From REEB481 sp964586595 (GTDB lineage: Bacteria > Bacteroidota > Bacteroidia > NS11-12g > UBA955): DNA of 64,000 nucleotides. The stretch lies in NCBI GenBank assembly GCA_964586595.1, contig CAZPHB010000008.1:1-64000 (forward strand). Reading direction: 5' to 3'. Positions 45,575 to 54,344 of this stretch are shown here, one piece after another. How positions within the stretch are numbered: the first letter of the stretch is position 1; each line of letters starts with the position of its first letter. Position numbers and translations under genes: made by a program. The notes below the pieces were generated by a model. It made no database searches and was not told the DNA's origin. It saw nothing but the letters and a program-made list of their open reading frames with translations.

Positions 45575-46054
45575 ATGCAAGAGCTTCAATTTCGAAGAGC
45601 CCAGCCGCAGGATTGTGCCATGGTGTACGGATGGTTCCTTGATCCGCGTACCCGTTCCAATTCATACAGCAGCAACCCTGTTTCACTGGAAGACCATACC
45701 CGCTGGTTTGAACAAAGAATCGGGCAAACGGAAGCGCCTTACCTGATGTTCAGCACCGCAGAACATCCTGATGAGCTGATAGGCCAGGTGCGCATTGACC
45801 TGAAACCTGAAGGTCCGGTGATTGGCATCAACCTGGCGCCCGAACACCGCGGAAAAGGTTATGCAACACCCATGCTGCGCGCCGCCCTTGTTTTTTTCTA
45901 CCAGCACAACCCCAAAACCATAATTGTTCGCGCCTGGATTATGGATCAAAATACCGCCTCGCAGCGCGCCTTTGCCGCCGCAGGTTTTCAATTTGACCAT
46001 GCCGCCGAGATATCCGGCATTCCAAGTGCATTATATCTGTATCAACCTGAATGA
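45575..46054 (+). CDS. GNAT acetyltransferase, candidate PseH
   Basis: A 159-residue GNAT protein with the acetyl-CoA loop HRGKGYATP and the motif B segment NTASQRAFAAAGF. The pathway needs an N-acetyltransferase (PseH) between PseC and PseG, and no other candidate lies near, so this is a good one; PseH of Campylobacter is of similar length. I chose ATG 45575 over a TTG at 45569. Its stop overlaps the next gene by 4 bases. Confidence 0.75.
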   Translation: MQELQFRRAQPQDCAMVYGWFLDPRTRSNSYSSNPVSLEDHTRWFEQRIGQTEAPYLMFSTAEHPDELIGQVRIDLKPEGPVIGINLAPEHRGKGYATPMLRAALVFFYQHNPKTIIVRAWIMDQNTASQRAFAAAGFQFDHAAEISGIPSALYLYQPE

Positions 46055-47547
46055 AAGTAGTCGTTTTTAGTACCCACATCATCTGGCCCCAACATTATGA
46101 AACGGAGCTGGAAATCATGCAAAACCACCTGAACGAGGGCCATGAAGTGGTTCAGCTCGTTTGCAATGCCAGCTTTGGCATCTGTGATTCCAATCTCGAT
46201 CATAAAATGCTGAAATGTATGTTGTGCACCGGCAGAAGAAAGAAGGGGATTTCATTGTTGGATGGTAAGGTGCGTGTTCAGGAAGTGCTTGATTATGTGG
46301 ATGATGCAGACCGCAAGGCCGCCGAATCCGTGCGCCACAACTTTGATTCATTGGATCACCTGCAGGAATACCACATCGGACAGTACCCTATTGGTTATGC
46401 CGTAGGTTCAACACTGGTTTCCATTCTGCGCGATTCCACGCTGGACGTGAGCAGCAACACCACCACGCTGCGCAACCTCCTGGCACATGCCGCGCTATCT
46501 TACACTGCCTGTAAAAAGTTCCTGGAACAGGAACAACCCGACCTGGTGTACATCTTCAATGGCAGACTTCCCAACCCCAGAGCCATGCTCAGCGCCTGTA
46601 CGGAAGCAGGAATTCCTTGCCATATCCACGAACGTGGCTACAATTCGCAACATTTTGAAGTGTTCAAAAACAGGCTTCCTCAGGATCATTTATTCATCCA
46701 GGAGCTGATCAGGGAAACCTGGGAACAGGCCGATGAACCGCGCCGCTCGGAAATAGGAACGCGTTTTTATACAGAACGCCGCAAAGGACAAGAGCAGGGC
46801 TGGATTTCTTTTGTGAAAGACCAGAAAGAAGGCAATATGCCTGAAGAATGGGATCCGGAGAAGCACAATATCGTGATCTTCAATTCCAGTGAAGATGAAT
46901 TTATCAGCTGTACCGACGACTGGAAGAACAAACTCTACATGAGTCAGTACAATGCCATCCGTAAAATTTGCAGGGAACTGGAACAGCATCCCCAGGTGCG
47001 TGTGTACCTGCGCTGTCATCCCAACCTGAAAGGTGCTTCTGAAGCAGAGAAAAAGGAGCTGGAATCTATGAAGCAGGAGCGCCTGGTTTTTATTGCCCCT
47101 GAATCATCCATTTCCACTTATGCGCTGCTCGACAATGCTTCAGTGGTACTTACCTTCAATTCTACAGTGGGCATTGAAGCAACCTTTTGGGATAAGCCGT
47201 CTATCCTGGCCGGTCCCAGTTTGTATGACCAGTTAGGCAGCAACTATATTCCCACCAGCCACGAAGAAGTGATGTCGCTGCTGCTGCAGCCCAACCTTGC
47301 GCCAAAAGGCAAACACGGGGCGCTGATGTACGGATATTTCTTCAATTCCTTTGGAAAGCCATTCCGTTACTTCCAGCCGGAACAGTTCTCAGGCGGTACC
47401 TTTAAAGGTGTTGACCTGCTGCAACCCACCCGCGGCTACACCCTGCGTAAAACCCTGATGGACGCCGATCCCAGCCGCCTCAGTACGCGCCTCATGAACC
47501 GCATGTTCCTCAACCGCATCAAAGGGTTCAAACCCAACCATTTTTAA
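46051..47547 (+). CDS. KpsC/KpsS-like capsule glycosyltransferase, candidate pseudaminic acid transferase
   Basis: A 498-residue GT-B-like protein of the capsule synthesis superfamily. The C-terminal segment FNSTVGIEATFWDKPS (residues 369-384) and the RCHPN (321-325) resemble the CMP-Kdo-binding region of KpsC/KpsS. A cluster of Cys39, Cys45, Cys56 and Cys59 near the N-terminus is unusual and may bind metal. It directly follows the CMP-pseudaminic acid genes by a 4-base overlap, so a role as transferase of CMP-Pse is a reasonable inference. No signal peptide. Confidence 0.65.
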   Translation: MKVVVFSTHIIWPQHYETELEIMQNHLNEGHEVVQLVCNASFGICDSNLDHKMLKCMLCTGRRKKGISLLDGKVRVQEVLDYVDDADRKAAESVRHNFDSLDHLQEYHIGQYPIGYAVGSTLVSILRDSTLDVSSNTTTLRNLLAHAALSYTACKKFLEQEQPDLVYIFNGRLPNPRAMLSACTEAGIPCHIHERGYNSQHFEVFKNRLPQDHLFIQELIRETWEQADEPRRSEIGTRFYTERRKGQEQGWISFVKDQKEGNMPEEWDPEKHNIVIFNSSEDEFISCTDDWKNKLYMSQYNAIRKICRELEQHPQVRVYLRCHPNLKGASEAEKKELESMKQERLVFIAPESSISTYALLDNASVVLTFNSTVGIEATFWDKPSILAGPSLYDQLGSNYIPTSHEEVMSLLLQPNLAPKGKHGALMYGYFFNSFGKPFRYFQPEQFSGGTFKGVDLLQPTRGYTLRKTLMDADPSRLSTRLMNRMFLNRIKGFKPNHF

Positions 47548-47584
47548 CGCTCATGCCAGCTTTTGTTTGTTTTTAACTGCCTTT

Positions 47585-47662
47585 AAAACAGGATGTAAAA
47601 TAAATCAAGTGCTCTTTTGCCTCATCTTGATCTAATAAATGATGATCCCATCCTGTTTTTTT
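47585..47662 (+). terminator. branched terminator-like structure inside the glycan locus
   Basis: AAAACAGGATG (47585-47595) pairs perfectly with CATCCTGTTTT (47649-47659), followed by T7 (47656-47662). An inner stem pairs ATCAAG (47604-47609) with CTTGAT (47626-47631). The rest of the 202-base gap 47548-47749 has no clear promoter box. Confidence 0.7.
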
Positions 47663-47749
47663 ACACCATGGAATCATTGATGATTCTGAGATGAACTGAA
47701 GTATATCAACCTTTCACTGCAAACCCACACATTTAAACCCAATAAACTT

Positions 47750-48616
47750 ATGGCCGCCTCACAAAACACAGGAAAACTGGTGTACGACATTGGTTTTCAC
47801 GAAGGTCAAGATACCGCCTATTACCTCAAAAAGGGTTACCGCGTTGTTGCCGTTGATGCCGATCAGGCCCTGATTGCCCAAGGAAATAAACAACATGCAG
47901 CGGCCATCGCCCGGGGGCAACTCACGCTGGTGGACAAAGCCATTTACGAATTCGACGACCGGGAAGTTGAATTCTTCATTTCCGACAATTCCGAATGGAA
48001 CAGCCTGAACAAAGATTTTGCAGGCCGCAACGCCCTGGGAACCAGAATCGAGAAGGTGGCTACCGTGCGGTTGGATACGCTGGTGCGCACCTACGGTAAA
48101 CCCTATTTCCTTAAAATTGACATTGAAGGTTATGATGTGCATGCACTGAAAACCCTGTCTCCGGAACTTGCACCCCAATATATTTCAGTAGAAGCGCTCA
48201 GCCTCACGGCCGATCATACGCCCAACGATGACGAAGCCATGGCTACGCTGAAAGAACTCCAAAGGCTCGGATATAAACAGTTCCGACTTGTGGATCAAAC
48301 TGCTTTTGAAGCGATGGAACCAGGAACGCCATTTTATGGGGTGAATCGTTTTGCAAAGGAGCCGCTGTGGGCAGGTCTGCTCCGCAAGTTCCTGCTCAAG
48401 AAGGGATACAAGCTCAAGCGCTACAACAACAGAGACTGGATCAACGCCCGCTGTGGACATCAGTTTGAATACGGATCGGCTGGCCCATTGCCTGAAGAAC
48501 TTGACGGTCGCTGGCTTGATGCACGCACCGCCGCAGAAACCCTGCGCTTTCATTTGGCAGAAGCAGTGAAACTCGGCATGACCGGTTTCTGGGTAGATTG
48601 GCATGGCAGAAAATAA
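47750..48616 (+). CDS. FkbM-family methyltransferase
   Basis: A 288-residue SAM-dependent methyltransferase of the FkbM family, seen from VYDIGFHEGQDTAYYLKKGY (motif I, residue 11 onward), VVAVDAD and the LKIDIEGYDVHAL segment. It would O-methylate a sugar. In ABC-exported O-antigens with a Wzt carbohydrate-binding domain, methyl groups often cap the chain; whether this enzyme does so is inferred. The stop overlaps the next gene by 14 bases. Confidence 0.85.
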   Translation: MAASQNTGKLVYDIGFHEGQDTAYYLKKGYRVVAVDADQALIAQGNKQHAAAIARGQLTLVDKAIYEFDDREVEFFISDNSEWNSLNKDFAGRNALGTRIEKVATVRLDTLVRTYGKPYFLKIDIEGYDVHALKTLSPELAPQYISVEALSLTADHTPNDDEAMATLKELQRLGYKQFRLVDQTAFEAMEPGTPFYGVNRFAKEPLWAGLLRKFLLKKGYKLKRYNNRDWINARCGHQFEYGSAGPLPEELDGRWLDARTAAETLRFHLAEAVKLGMTGFWVDWHGRK

Positions 48617-49406
48617 ACGCATCCCCGTTTCAGCATTGGTGGGTACTTGTAATGAAGCCCATCTGCTCAGGAAATGCCTCGACAGCCTGCAATGGTGTGA
48701 TGAAATAGTGGTGGTTGACCTGGCTTCAAACGATAAACCTGAAGCGGTTTTGCACGAACACGAACGGCTGGAACGCTACCACCGCGTGGCCCGTATTGAA
48801 GATATTTTCCCGGTGTTTATTCCGCAGCTGAAACATCAATGGGTGCTGCTGATTGACCCCGATGAAGTGCTGGATCCCGAACTGCAAAAGCAATTGATGG
48901 AATTCATCCCGCTGGCGCCGGAAGATGCGGGCCGGATCAATACGCCCATCCGCTACTACTTTAAAAACTGCGCCCTGAAAGGCACCGTTTGGGGTGGGAA
49001 ACGCATCGGTCGACTGCTCATCAACCGTGAACGTGTGCACATTGCCGATACCGTGCATACCGCCATCACGCTGAAAGAAGGATTCCGCACCCATAAAATC
49101 CGCCACGCCGGCAACAACGTGGATCATCATTACTGGATGAGCGGCTGGAAACAACTGATCGAAAAACACCGGCGATACCTTGAAGGTGAAGGCCTGAATA
49201 TGCATCGCGAAGGGAAAAGCTACAGCACTTTGGCCAAATGGAAGGCGGGCCTGCACGCATTTAAAGAGTGTTTTATCAACCGCAAAGGGTTCCTTGATGG
49301 CTTTACCGGCCTCGCACTCAGCATCTTCTGGACCTGGTACCAATTGGGGAAATGGGATTCCCTGAAGCGCTACCAAAAGCACTTGAATCAAGTACAAAAA
49401 TCATGA
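48603..49406 (+). CDS. family 2 glycosyltransferase (WaaE-like)
   Basis: A 267-residue GT-A protein. The NTP-binding opening VSALVGTCNEAHLLRKCLDS and the IDPDEVLD segment (DxD-like) mark a WaaE/KdtX-type transferase. It lacks membrane helices except a possible amphipathic C-terminal region. Acceptor and sugar are not known. It is coupled to the next transferase by ATGA. Confidence 0.85.
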   Translation: MAENKRIPVSALVGTCNEAHLLRKCLDSLQWCDEIVVVDLASNDKPEAVLHEHERLERYHRVARIEDIFPVFIPQLKHQWVLLIDPDEVLDPELQKQLMEFIPLAPEDAGRINTPIRYYFKNCALKGTVWGGKRIGRLLINRERVHIADTVHTAITLKEGFRTHKIRHAGNNVDHHYWMSGWKQLIEKHRRYLEGEGLNMHREGKSYSTLAKWKAGLHAFKECFINRKGFLDGFTGLALSIFWTWYQLGKWDSLKRYQKHLNQVQKS

Positions 49407-50413
49407 GGAACGCAGCATTGCATCAACTGCCGGAAGGCCATAGTCAATGGCCCAGAATCACGGTAGTGACACCTTCTTACAATCAGGGAAGCTTTATAGA
49501 AGAAACCATCCTGTCCATCATCGGACAGCAATACCCAAATCTGGAGTACTTCATTGTAGATGGCGGCAGCACCGACGAAACTGTTTCGGTGATCAGGAAA
49601 TACGAAGACCAGATTGACTGGTGGGTGAGCGAACGCGACAAAGGGCAAACCGATGCCATCAACAAAGGATTCAAAAAGGCCACCGGCGACATCGTAAACT
49701 GGATCAACAGCGATGATATTTTATATCCCGATGCCCTGTTCCATATCGCGCAAACCTATATGGCTCATCCCGATGCAGGGTTTGTATATGGGAAAACACA
49801 GCGCTTCAATGCAGCAGGTCCGATGGAAATGATGCAACACGACGTGCCGGATCTTCCATTGATGTACTACTATCATTTTCCCTATGGTCAACAAGGCTGT
49901 TTCTACAAGCGAAGCATCCTGGAGCGGGTTGGATTTTTGAATGAGATGCTGCACTTCAGCATGGACTTTGACCTGTTTGTGCGCCTGCACCTGCATGCCA
50001 AAACAATAAAGACAGATTTCCTGGTGGGCGGATTTAGGGACCATGAAGCCAGCAAAACAAACAACCTCGAATCCACCATGATTCGGGAAAACATGGGCGT
50101 ATTTCGCAAGTTTCTCGAAGCGTTTCAATACCGGCAAGGTGTGGAAGTACTTACCGCCTGTGGTGCGCCAAAATTCGATCTTCACGGTTATGAAGCGCCG
50201 CAGGTGCAGTTTTCAGAAGCGCAGCTCAAACACATGACTGCTCGTTTTTTGGCACGATACATCTTTTTCAGCGATACACATCAACATTATCGCTACCTGC
50301 ATCATGCGCTGAAATTTATTGACGCAAACGACCCTGCCGAATACCAAAGGAAGCGAAAGTATTACGATCGCTTGCGCCGTAAAGCGGCCATCTTCCGTTT
50401 TTTTAAATCCTGA
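49403..50413 (+). CDS. family 2 glycosyltransferase
   Basis: A 336-residue GT-A protein with the classical GT2 core: VVTPSYNQGSFIEETI, VDGGSTDETV, WINSDDIL (DxD) and the RDHEASKTN catalytic segment. ATG 49403 overlaps the previous stop by 4 bases; an upstream in-frame start exists but lies inside that gene. The linkage it makes is not evident. Confidence 0.88.
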   Translation: MRNAALHQLPEGHSQWPRITVVTPSYNQGSFIEETILSIIGQQYPNLEYFIVDGGSTDETVSVIRKYEDQIDWWVSERDKGQTDAINKGFKKATGDIVNWINSDDILYPDALFHIAQTYMAHPDAGFVYGKTQRFNAAGPMEMMQHDVPDLPLMYYYHFPYGQQGCFYKRSILERVGFLNEMLHFSMDFDLFVRLHLHAKTIKTDFLVGGFRDHEASKTNNLESTMIRENMGVFRKFLEAFQYRQGVEVLTACGAPKFDLHGYEAPQVQFSEAQLKHMTARFLARYIFFSDTHQHYRYLHHALKFIDANDPAEYQRKRKYYDRLRRKAAIFRFFKS

Positions 50414-50417
50414 AAAC

Positions 50418-52337
50418 ATGTGTGGCATTGCCGGAATATTTGATTTGCGCAAAAAGGTGCTGAAGGAAGACCTGATGGTGTTCACCGACAGCATGAAACA
50501 CCGCGGTCCCGACGGATCCGGCTATACGTTGCTGGCGAGCAACCACCTAGGCCTGGGGCATCGCAGGCTTTCCATCCTTGACCTGAGCGATGCCGGCAGT
50601 CAGCCCATGCATCTGCTGGAAGGCCGATATACCATCGTGTACAATGGGGAAGTTTTTAACTTCCTGGAGTTGCGTCGCGAACTGCAAAGCCTGGGTTACT
50701 CTTTTGTGAGCGATACCGACACTGAAGTTTTTGCCCTCGCATACCACCACTGGGGAACAGATTGCTTCAACCGCTTTAACGGCATGTGGGCCGCCGCCAT
50801 TTGGGACAACGTACAGCAGGAACTCCTGCTGTGTCGCGACCGCTTCGGAATCAAGCCCTTGTATTGCTACCTGGGTGATGCATACCTGGCCTTTGCCAGC
50901 GAAACCAATGCCTTCAGGTACCTTAAAGGACATCAGCGCAGCATCAACGACGCGCTCTTCCTCATGAATTTGGCCGAGCCTTATGCCCTGGAAGGTGCTT
51001 CACTCACGCCATTCAATGACATCATTGCGCTGCCTCCGGGACACTTCCTGCGCTTTGGATTTGGTGGCAGCGATGCGCCCGAGCCCTGGTTCCGTCCGGA
51101 TGAATGGCTAAAAATCGAACGTGGCGACCTAAACGCGCATGCCGAAACATTTAAATCCTTGTTCTTGGATGCCGTTTCCCTGCGCCTGCGCGCCGATGTA
51201 CCCATTGCTACTGCCTTGAGTGGCGGGCTCGACAGCAGCTCGGTGTTTTCGGCAGTGGTACATTTGTCCAAGCAGGGCGGGCTGGAACGTACACCGTCCG
51301 ATTTCCGCAGGGCGTTTATAGCATCTTTCCCCGGAACTGAACTGGACGAACTTGAATATGCACGGCAGGTGCTGCAACATACCGGCGCAGAAGGAACCGT
51401 GGTTACCATAGACCCGCATTCCCTTGCAGCAAAAACAGAACAACTTACCCGCGCGTTTGATTGCATTTCCGCCAATCCACTTACAGCCATCCATTCTGTG
51501 TATGAAGGCATGGCGCAGGCCGGATTCAGAATCAGCCTGGATGGGCATGGCGTGGATGAAATGATGTTTGGATACCGCAACATGGTAGCAGCTGCGCTTG
51601 AATGGCAAAAATGGAACGCCTCTAATCAGGAAGCGCGCAGCACCTTTGGTGTATTGTCGGGTTTATACGCCCCGGAATTGAGACAAGATCTTGAAGCCAA
51701 GTTCAACAAAGACCTTGCCTGGGCCAGCAGCCGAAGAAATACCCTCAAATATCGTTTGGCAAAACTGATCAAGAAACCAGGCAACAGCCTGCAGCCTTTT
51801 GCCGGACATCCGATGGTAAACCCTCAACTGAAATACCAATGGCCCATCTCAGAACAACACGGATTCCCCTGGAAACCCATGACTGAACAAATTGCCTGGC
51901 TGGAGTTTTTCAAAACTACATTGCCCGCGCTGCTGCGCAATTACGACAAAGCCAGCATGCTGAACAGTGTAGAAATACGCATGCCTTTTATGGACTGGCG
52001 TTTGGTGATGTACACACTTGGTTTGCCTGTGGAACACAAAATAGGACAGGGTTATACCAAGCTGGTTTTACGGGAAGCCATGCGCGGTGTGCTTGCCGAA
52101 TCCGTGCGCACGCGAACCTGGAAAGTGGGCTTTATGAGTCCTGTGCAGCAATGGTTCAACGAAGAGCTGAGCGAATGGGTGATGGATACCATCCAAAGTC
52201 AGTCGTTCAGAAACCGCAACTGGTGGCAAGCCGCAAAGGTCATTGAATTTGCAGAAGCCCAACGTAAAGATGGCTGGAGCAAAAGGGGAGCTGAACAGGT
52301 TTGGAAGTTAATCAATGCACATCTTATAGCATCGTAA
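50418..52337 (+). CDS. asnB: asparagine synthase (glutamine-hydrolysing)
   Basis: A 639-residue AsnB-type enzyme. Cys2 of the glutaminase domain follows the initiator (MCGIAGIF), with KHRGPDGSG near residue 28 and the synthetase PP-loop ALSGGLDSSSV near residue 260. Several AsnB homologues lie in surface glycan clusters and may amidate uronic acids instead of making free asparagine. ATG 50418 gives the required N-terminal Cys; an upstream in-frame start would block it. Confidence 0.9.
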   Translation: MCGIAGIFDLRKKVLKEDLMVFTDSMKHRGPDGSGYTLLASNHLGLGHRRLSILDLSDAGSQPMHLLEGRYTIVYNGEVFNFLELRRELQSLGYSFVSDTDTEVFALAYHHWGTDCFNRFNGMWAAAIWDNVQQELLLCRDRFGIKPLYCYLGDAYLAFASETNAFRYLKGHQRSINDALFLMNLAEPYALEGASLTPFNDIIALPPGHFLRFGFGGSDAPEPWFRPDEWLKIERGDLNAHAETFKSLFLDAVSLRLRADVPIATALSGGLDSSSVFSAVVHLSKQGGLERTPSDFRRAFIASFPGTELDELEYARQVLQHTGAEGTVVTIDPHSLAAKTEQLTRAFDCISANPLTAIHSVYEGMAQAGFRISLDGHGVDEMMFGYRNMVAAALEWQKWNASNQEARSTFGVLSGLYAPELRQDLEAKFNKDLAWASSRRNTLKYRLAKLIKKPGNSLQPFAGHPMVNPQLKYQWPISEQHGFPWKPMTEQIAWLEFFKTTLPALLRNYDKASMLNSVEIRMPFMDWRLVMYTLGLPVEHKIGQGYTKLVLREAMRGVLAESVRTRTWKVGFMSPVQQWFNEELSEWVMDTIQSQSFRNRNWWQAAKVIEFAEAQRKDGWSKRGAEQVWKLINAHLIAS

Positions 52338-52348
52338 AAAACAAAGGG

Positions 52349-53554
52349 ATGAGAATTCTGTATATTTATTTAAATGCACCCATCAATGAGGGTTCAATAA
52401 AAACAAAAATAGTAAGCCAGATACACTACCTGAACAAAGCCGGTGTTGCTTGCGAGGGTGCTTTTTTCTCTAAAGAAATAAAATCAACTCAAATATTCAA
52501 TGAGTTTATTAAATATCAACCCAGTTTAGTTTCAACAAAAAAGTGGTTTCAAAGAATCCACCAACAAAAATTAACAATGTTGTCGGTGGAATCATTCTTA
52601 GAAGAAAACCATGCAAAGTTTGATTTAATTTACTTCAGATATGCCGGTGCAAATAGTGTTATGCACCGCATCATACGCAAGTTTGGCAAAAAAATATGTA
52701 TTGAACATAATGCCAAGGAGTTTCTGGATAAAGCAAAACAGGCTGGCAAATACAGAAAAATCTGGAAACCATCAAATTTACTTTCATTTATTTCCTATAT
52801 ATTCATACCGCTGTTTCAAGAGATTTTTTACGGCGTGCGAATCAGAAGAAAAGCATTGCTCGGCACTTGTGTTTCTAATGAAATGGCAGCTTTCCAAAAG
52901 CAACATGCACTCGGTTCATATCATGTTGTTCCCATAAGCAATGGTATTGACATTGAGAAAAACCCTGTTCGAAAAGCACCTCCATTTGATGGAAGCAGGT
53001 TGAATATATTATTTCTCAAAGGAACAAGCGGTGCAGCTCCCAGAAACGGAATAGATCGAATCATTACGTCCATGTTGCATTACAAGGGGGCCGCGTCCAT
53101 TCACCTGTATGTTGCAGGAACAAACAGCGACGGGGAATTTACTATACCAGAAACTTTGAAAGACAATGTGCATATTAGTGGTTATTTAACAGGTAAAGGC
53201 CTTGATGAGATATTTGACACCTGTCACATAGCCGCCGGTACGATGGCGCTTTTCCGCCAAGGTGAACATGAAAATGCAGTATTAAAACTTCGCATGTATG
53301 CTGCTCGCGGAATACCATTCATTTACGCCTACCGGGATATGGACCTGAAGGATAAACCGGAAGTGGCAGCATGGAGTAAGGAATATCCAAATGACAACAG
53401 CTTGATCCAAATGGAAACGATACTTGAATTCGCGGCAACGGCACTTAAGCCGAACCACGAACAAGTGATCAGGCAATATGCTGAAGAATATTTGGGATAT
53501 GATGCACACATGAAAAAATTGGCAGGTATTTTAGAAGCTGCCTTGAAAAAGTAA
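52349..53554 (+). CDS. AT-rich GT-B glycosyltransferase-like protein
   Basis: A 401-residue protein that looks like a GT-B glycosyltransferase: a flavin-reductase-like start (RILYIYLNAPINEGS), a mid-domain IEHNAKEF and VVPISNGIDIEKN, and an HLYVAGTNSDGEF region in the second domain. The usual E-x7-E of GT4 is degenerate (VLKLRMYAARGIPFIYA). Its G+C content is clearly below that of the neighbours: two 60-base stretches that I counted (52441-52500 and 52561-52620) give 37% and 33%. This suggests recent acquisition. Confidence 0.65.
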   Translation: MRILYIYLNAPINEGSIKTKIVSQIHYLNKAGVACEGAFFSKEIKSTQIFNEFIKYQPSLVSTKKWFQRIHQQKLTMLSVESFLEENHAKFDLIYFRYAGANSVMHRIIRKFGKKICIEHNAKEFLDKAKQAGKYRKIWKPSNLLSFISYIFIPLFQEIFYGVRIRRKALLGTCVSNEMAAFQKQHALGSYHVVPISNGIDIEKNPVRKAPPFDGSRLNILFLKGTSGAAPRNGIDRIITSMLHYKGAASIHLYVAGTNSDGEFTIPETLKDNVHISGYLTGKGLDEIFDTCHIAAGTMALFRQGEHENAVLKLRMYAARGIPFIYAYRDMDLKDKPEVAAWSKEYPNDNSLIQMETILEFAATALKPNHEQVIRQYAEEYLGYDAHMKKLAGILEAALKK

Positions 53555-53576
53555 GTTGATTAATGTCAAGTCTACC

Positions 53577-54317
53577 ATGATAAAACCCGAAAGCTTAACC
53601 CTGAGCATCGTTATACCTACATACAACGAAGGCAAAACCATCCACCTGATTCTGGATCGGGTGCGCGCCGTATCTTTAATCCATCAAATGCAGAAAGAAG
53701 TCATTATTGTAAATGACTGCTCCGGCGACGATACTGAAGAAGCCATTCAGCGCTACGCTCAGGCGCATCCCGAAATGCCGATTTCCTATTTCAGGCATGA
53801 GGTAAACAAGGGCAAAGGTGCAGCCATTCATACCGGAATTGCGAAGGCAACCGGCGATTTCGTGGTCATCCAGGATGCCGATTTAGAATACGATCCGGAA
53901 GAATACAACGAATTGCTGAAACCGGTCTTCAAGGCTGATGCCGACGTGGTTTACGGGAGTAGGTTTATGGGACACCACCCACACCGAATCCTCTTTTTCT
54001 GGCATTCCATCGGAAACAAATTCCTCACCTTCCTGAGCAATATGTTTACCAACCTGAACCTTACAGACATGGAAACCTGCTACAAGTTGTTTCGCCGCGA
54101 CATCATTCAGGGCCTGAAGCTGCGTGAACAACGATTCGGGTTTGAACCGGAAGTAACCGCCCGTATCAGCAGAATTCCAAACATACGCATCTATGAAGTA
54201 GGCATCAGCTATTACGGACGCACTTATGCAGAAGGAAAGAAAATTGGCTGGAAAGACGGATTCAGAGCCATTTACTGCATCCTGAAATACAACCTGTTTT
54301 ATACCAAGAACAAGTAA
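53577..54317 (+). CDS. DPM1-like family 2 glycosyltransferase
   Basis: A 246-residue GT2 enzyme of the dolichyl/polyprenyl-phosphate mannose synthase type. Visible motifs are VIPTYNEGKTI, NDCSGDDT, the DADLEYDP (DxD) and the MFTNLNLTDMETCYKLFRRD segment. It has no C-terminal membrane helices, so it may load polyprenyl phosphate from the cytoplasmic side or act as an ordinary transferase. ATG 53577 chosen over a TTG at 53556. Confidence 0.88.
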   Translation: MIKPESLTLSIVIPTYNEGKTIHLILDRVRAVSLIHQMQKEVIIVNDCSGDDTEEAIQRYAQAHPEMPISYFRHEVNKGKGAAIHTGIAKATGDFVVIQDADLEYDPEEYNELLKPVFKADADVVYGSRFMGHHPHRILFFWHSIGNKFLTFLSNMFTNLNLTDMETCYKLFRRDIIQGLKLREQRFGFEPEVTARISRIPNIRIYEVGISYYGRTYAEGKKIGWKDGFRAIYCILKYNLFYTKNK

Positions 54318-54344
54318 GTAATCGCCATTCCGGCAGCATTCCTC

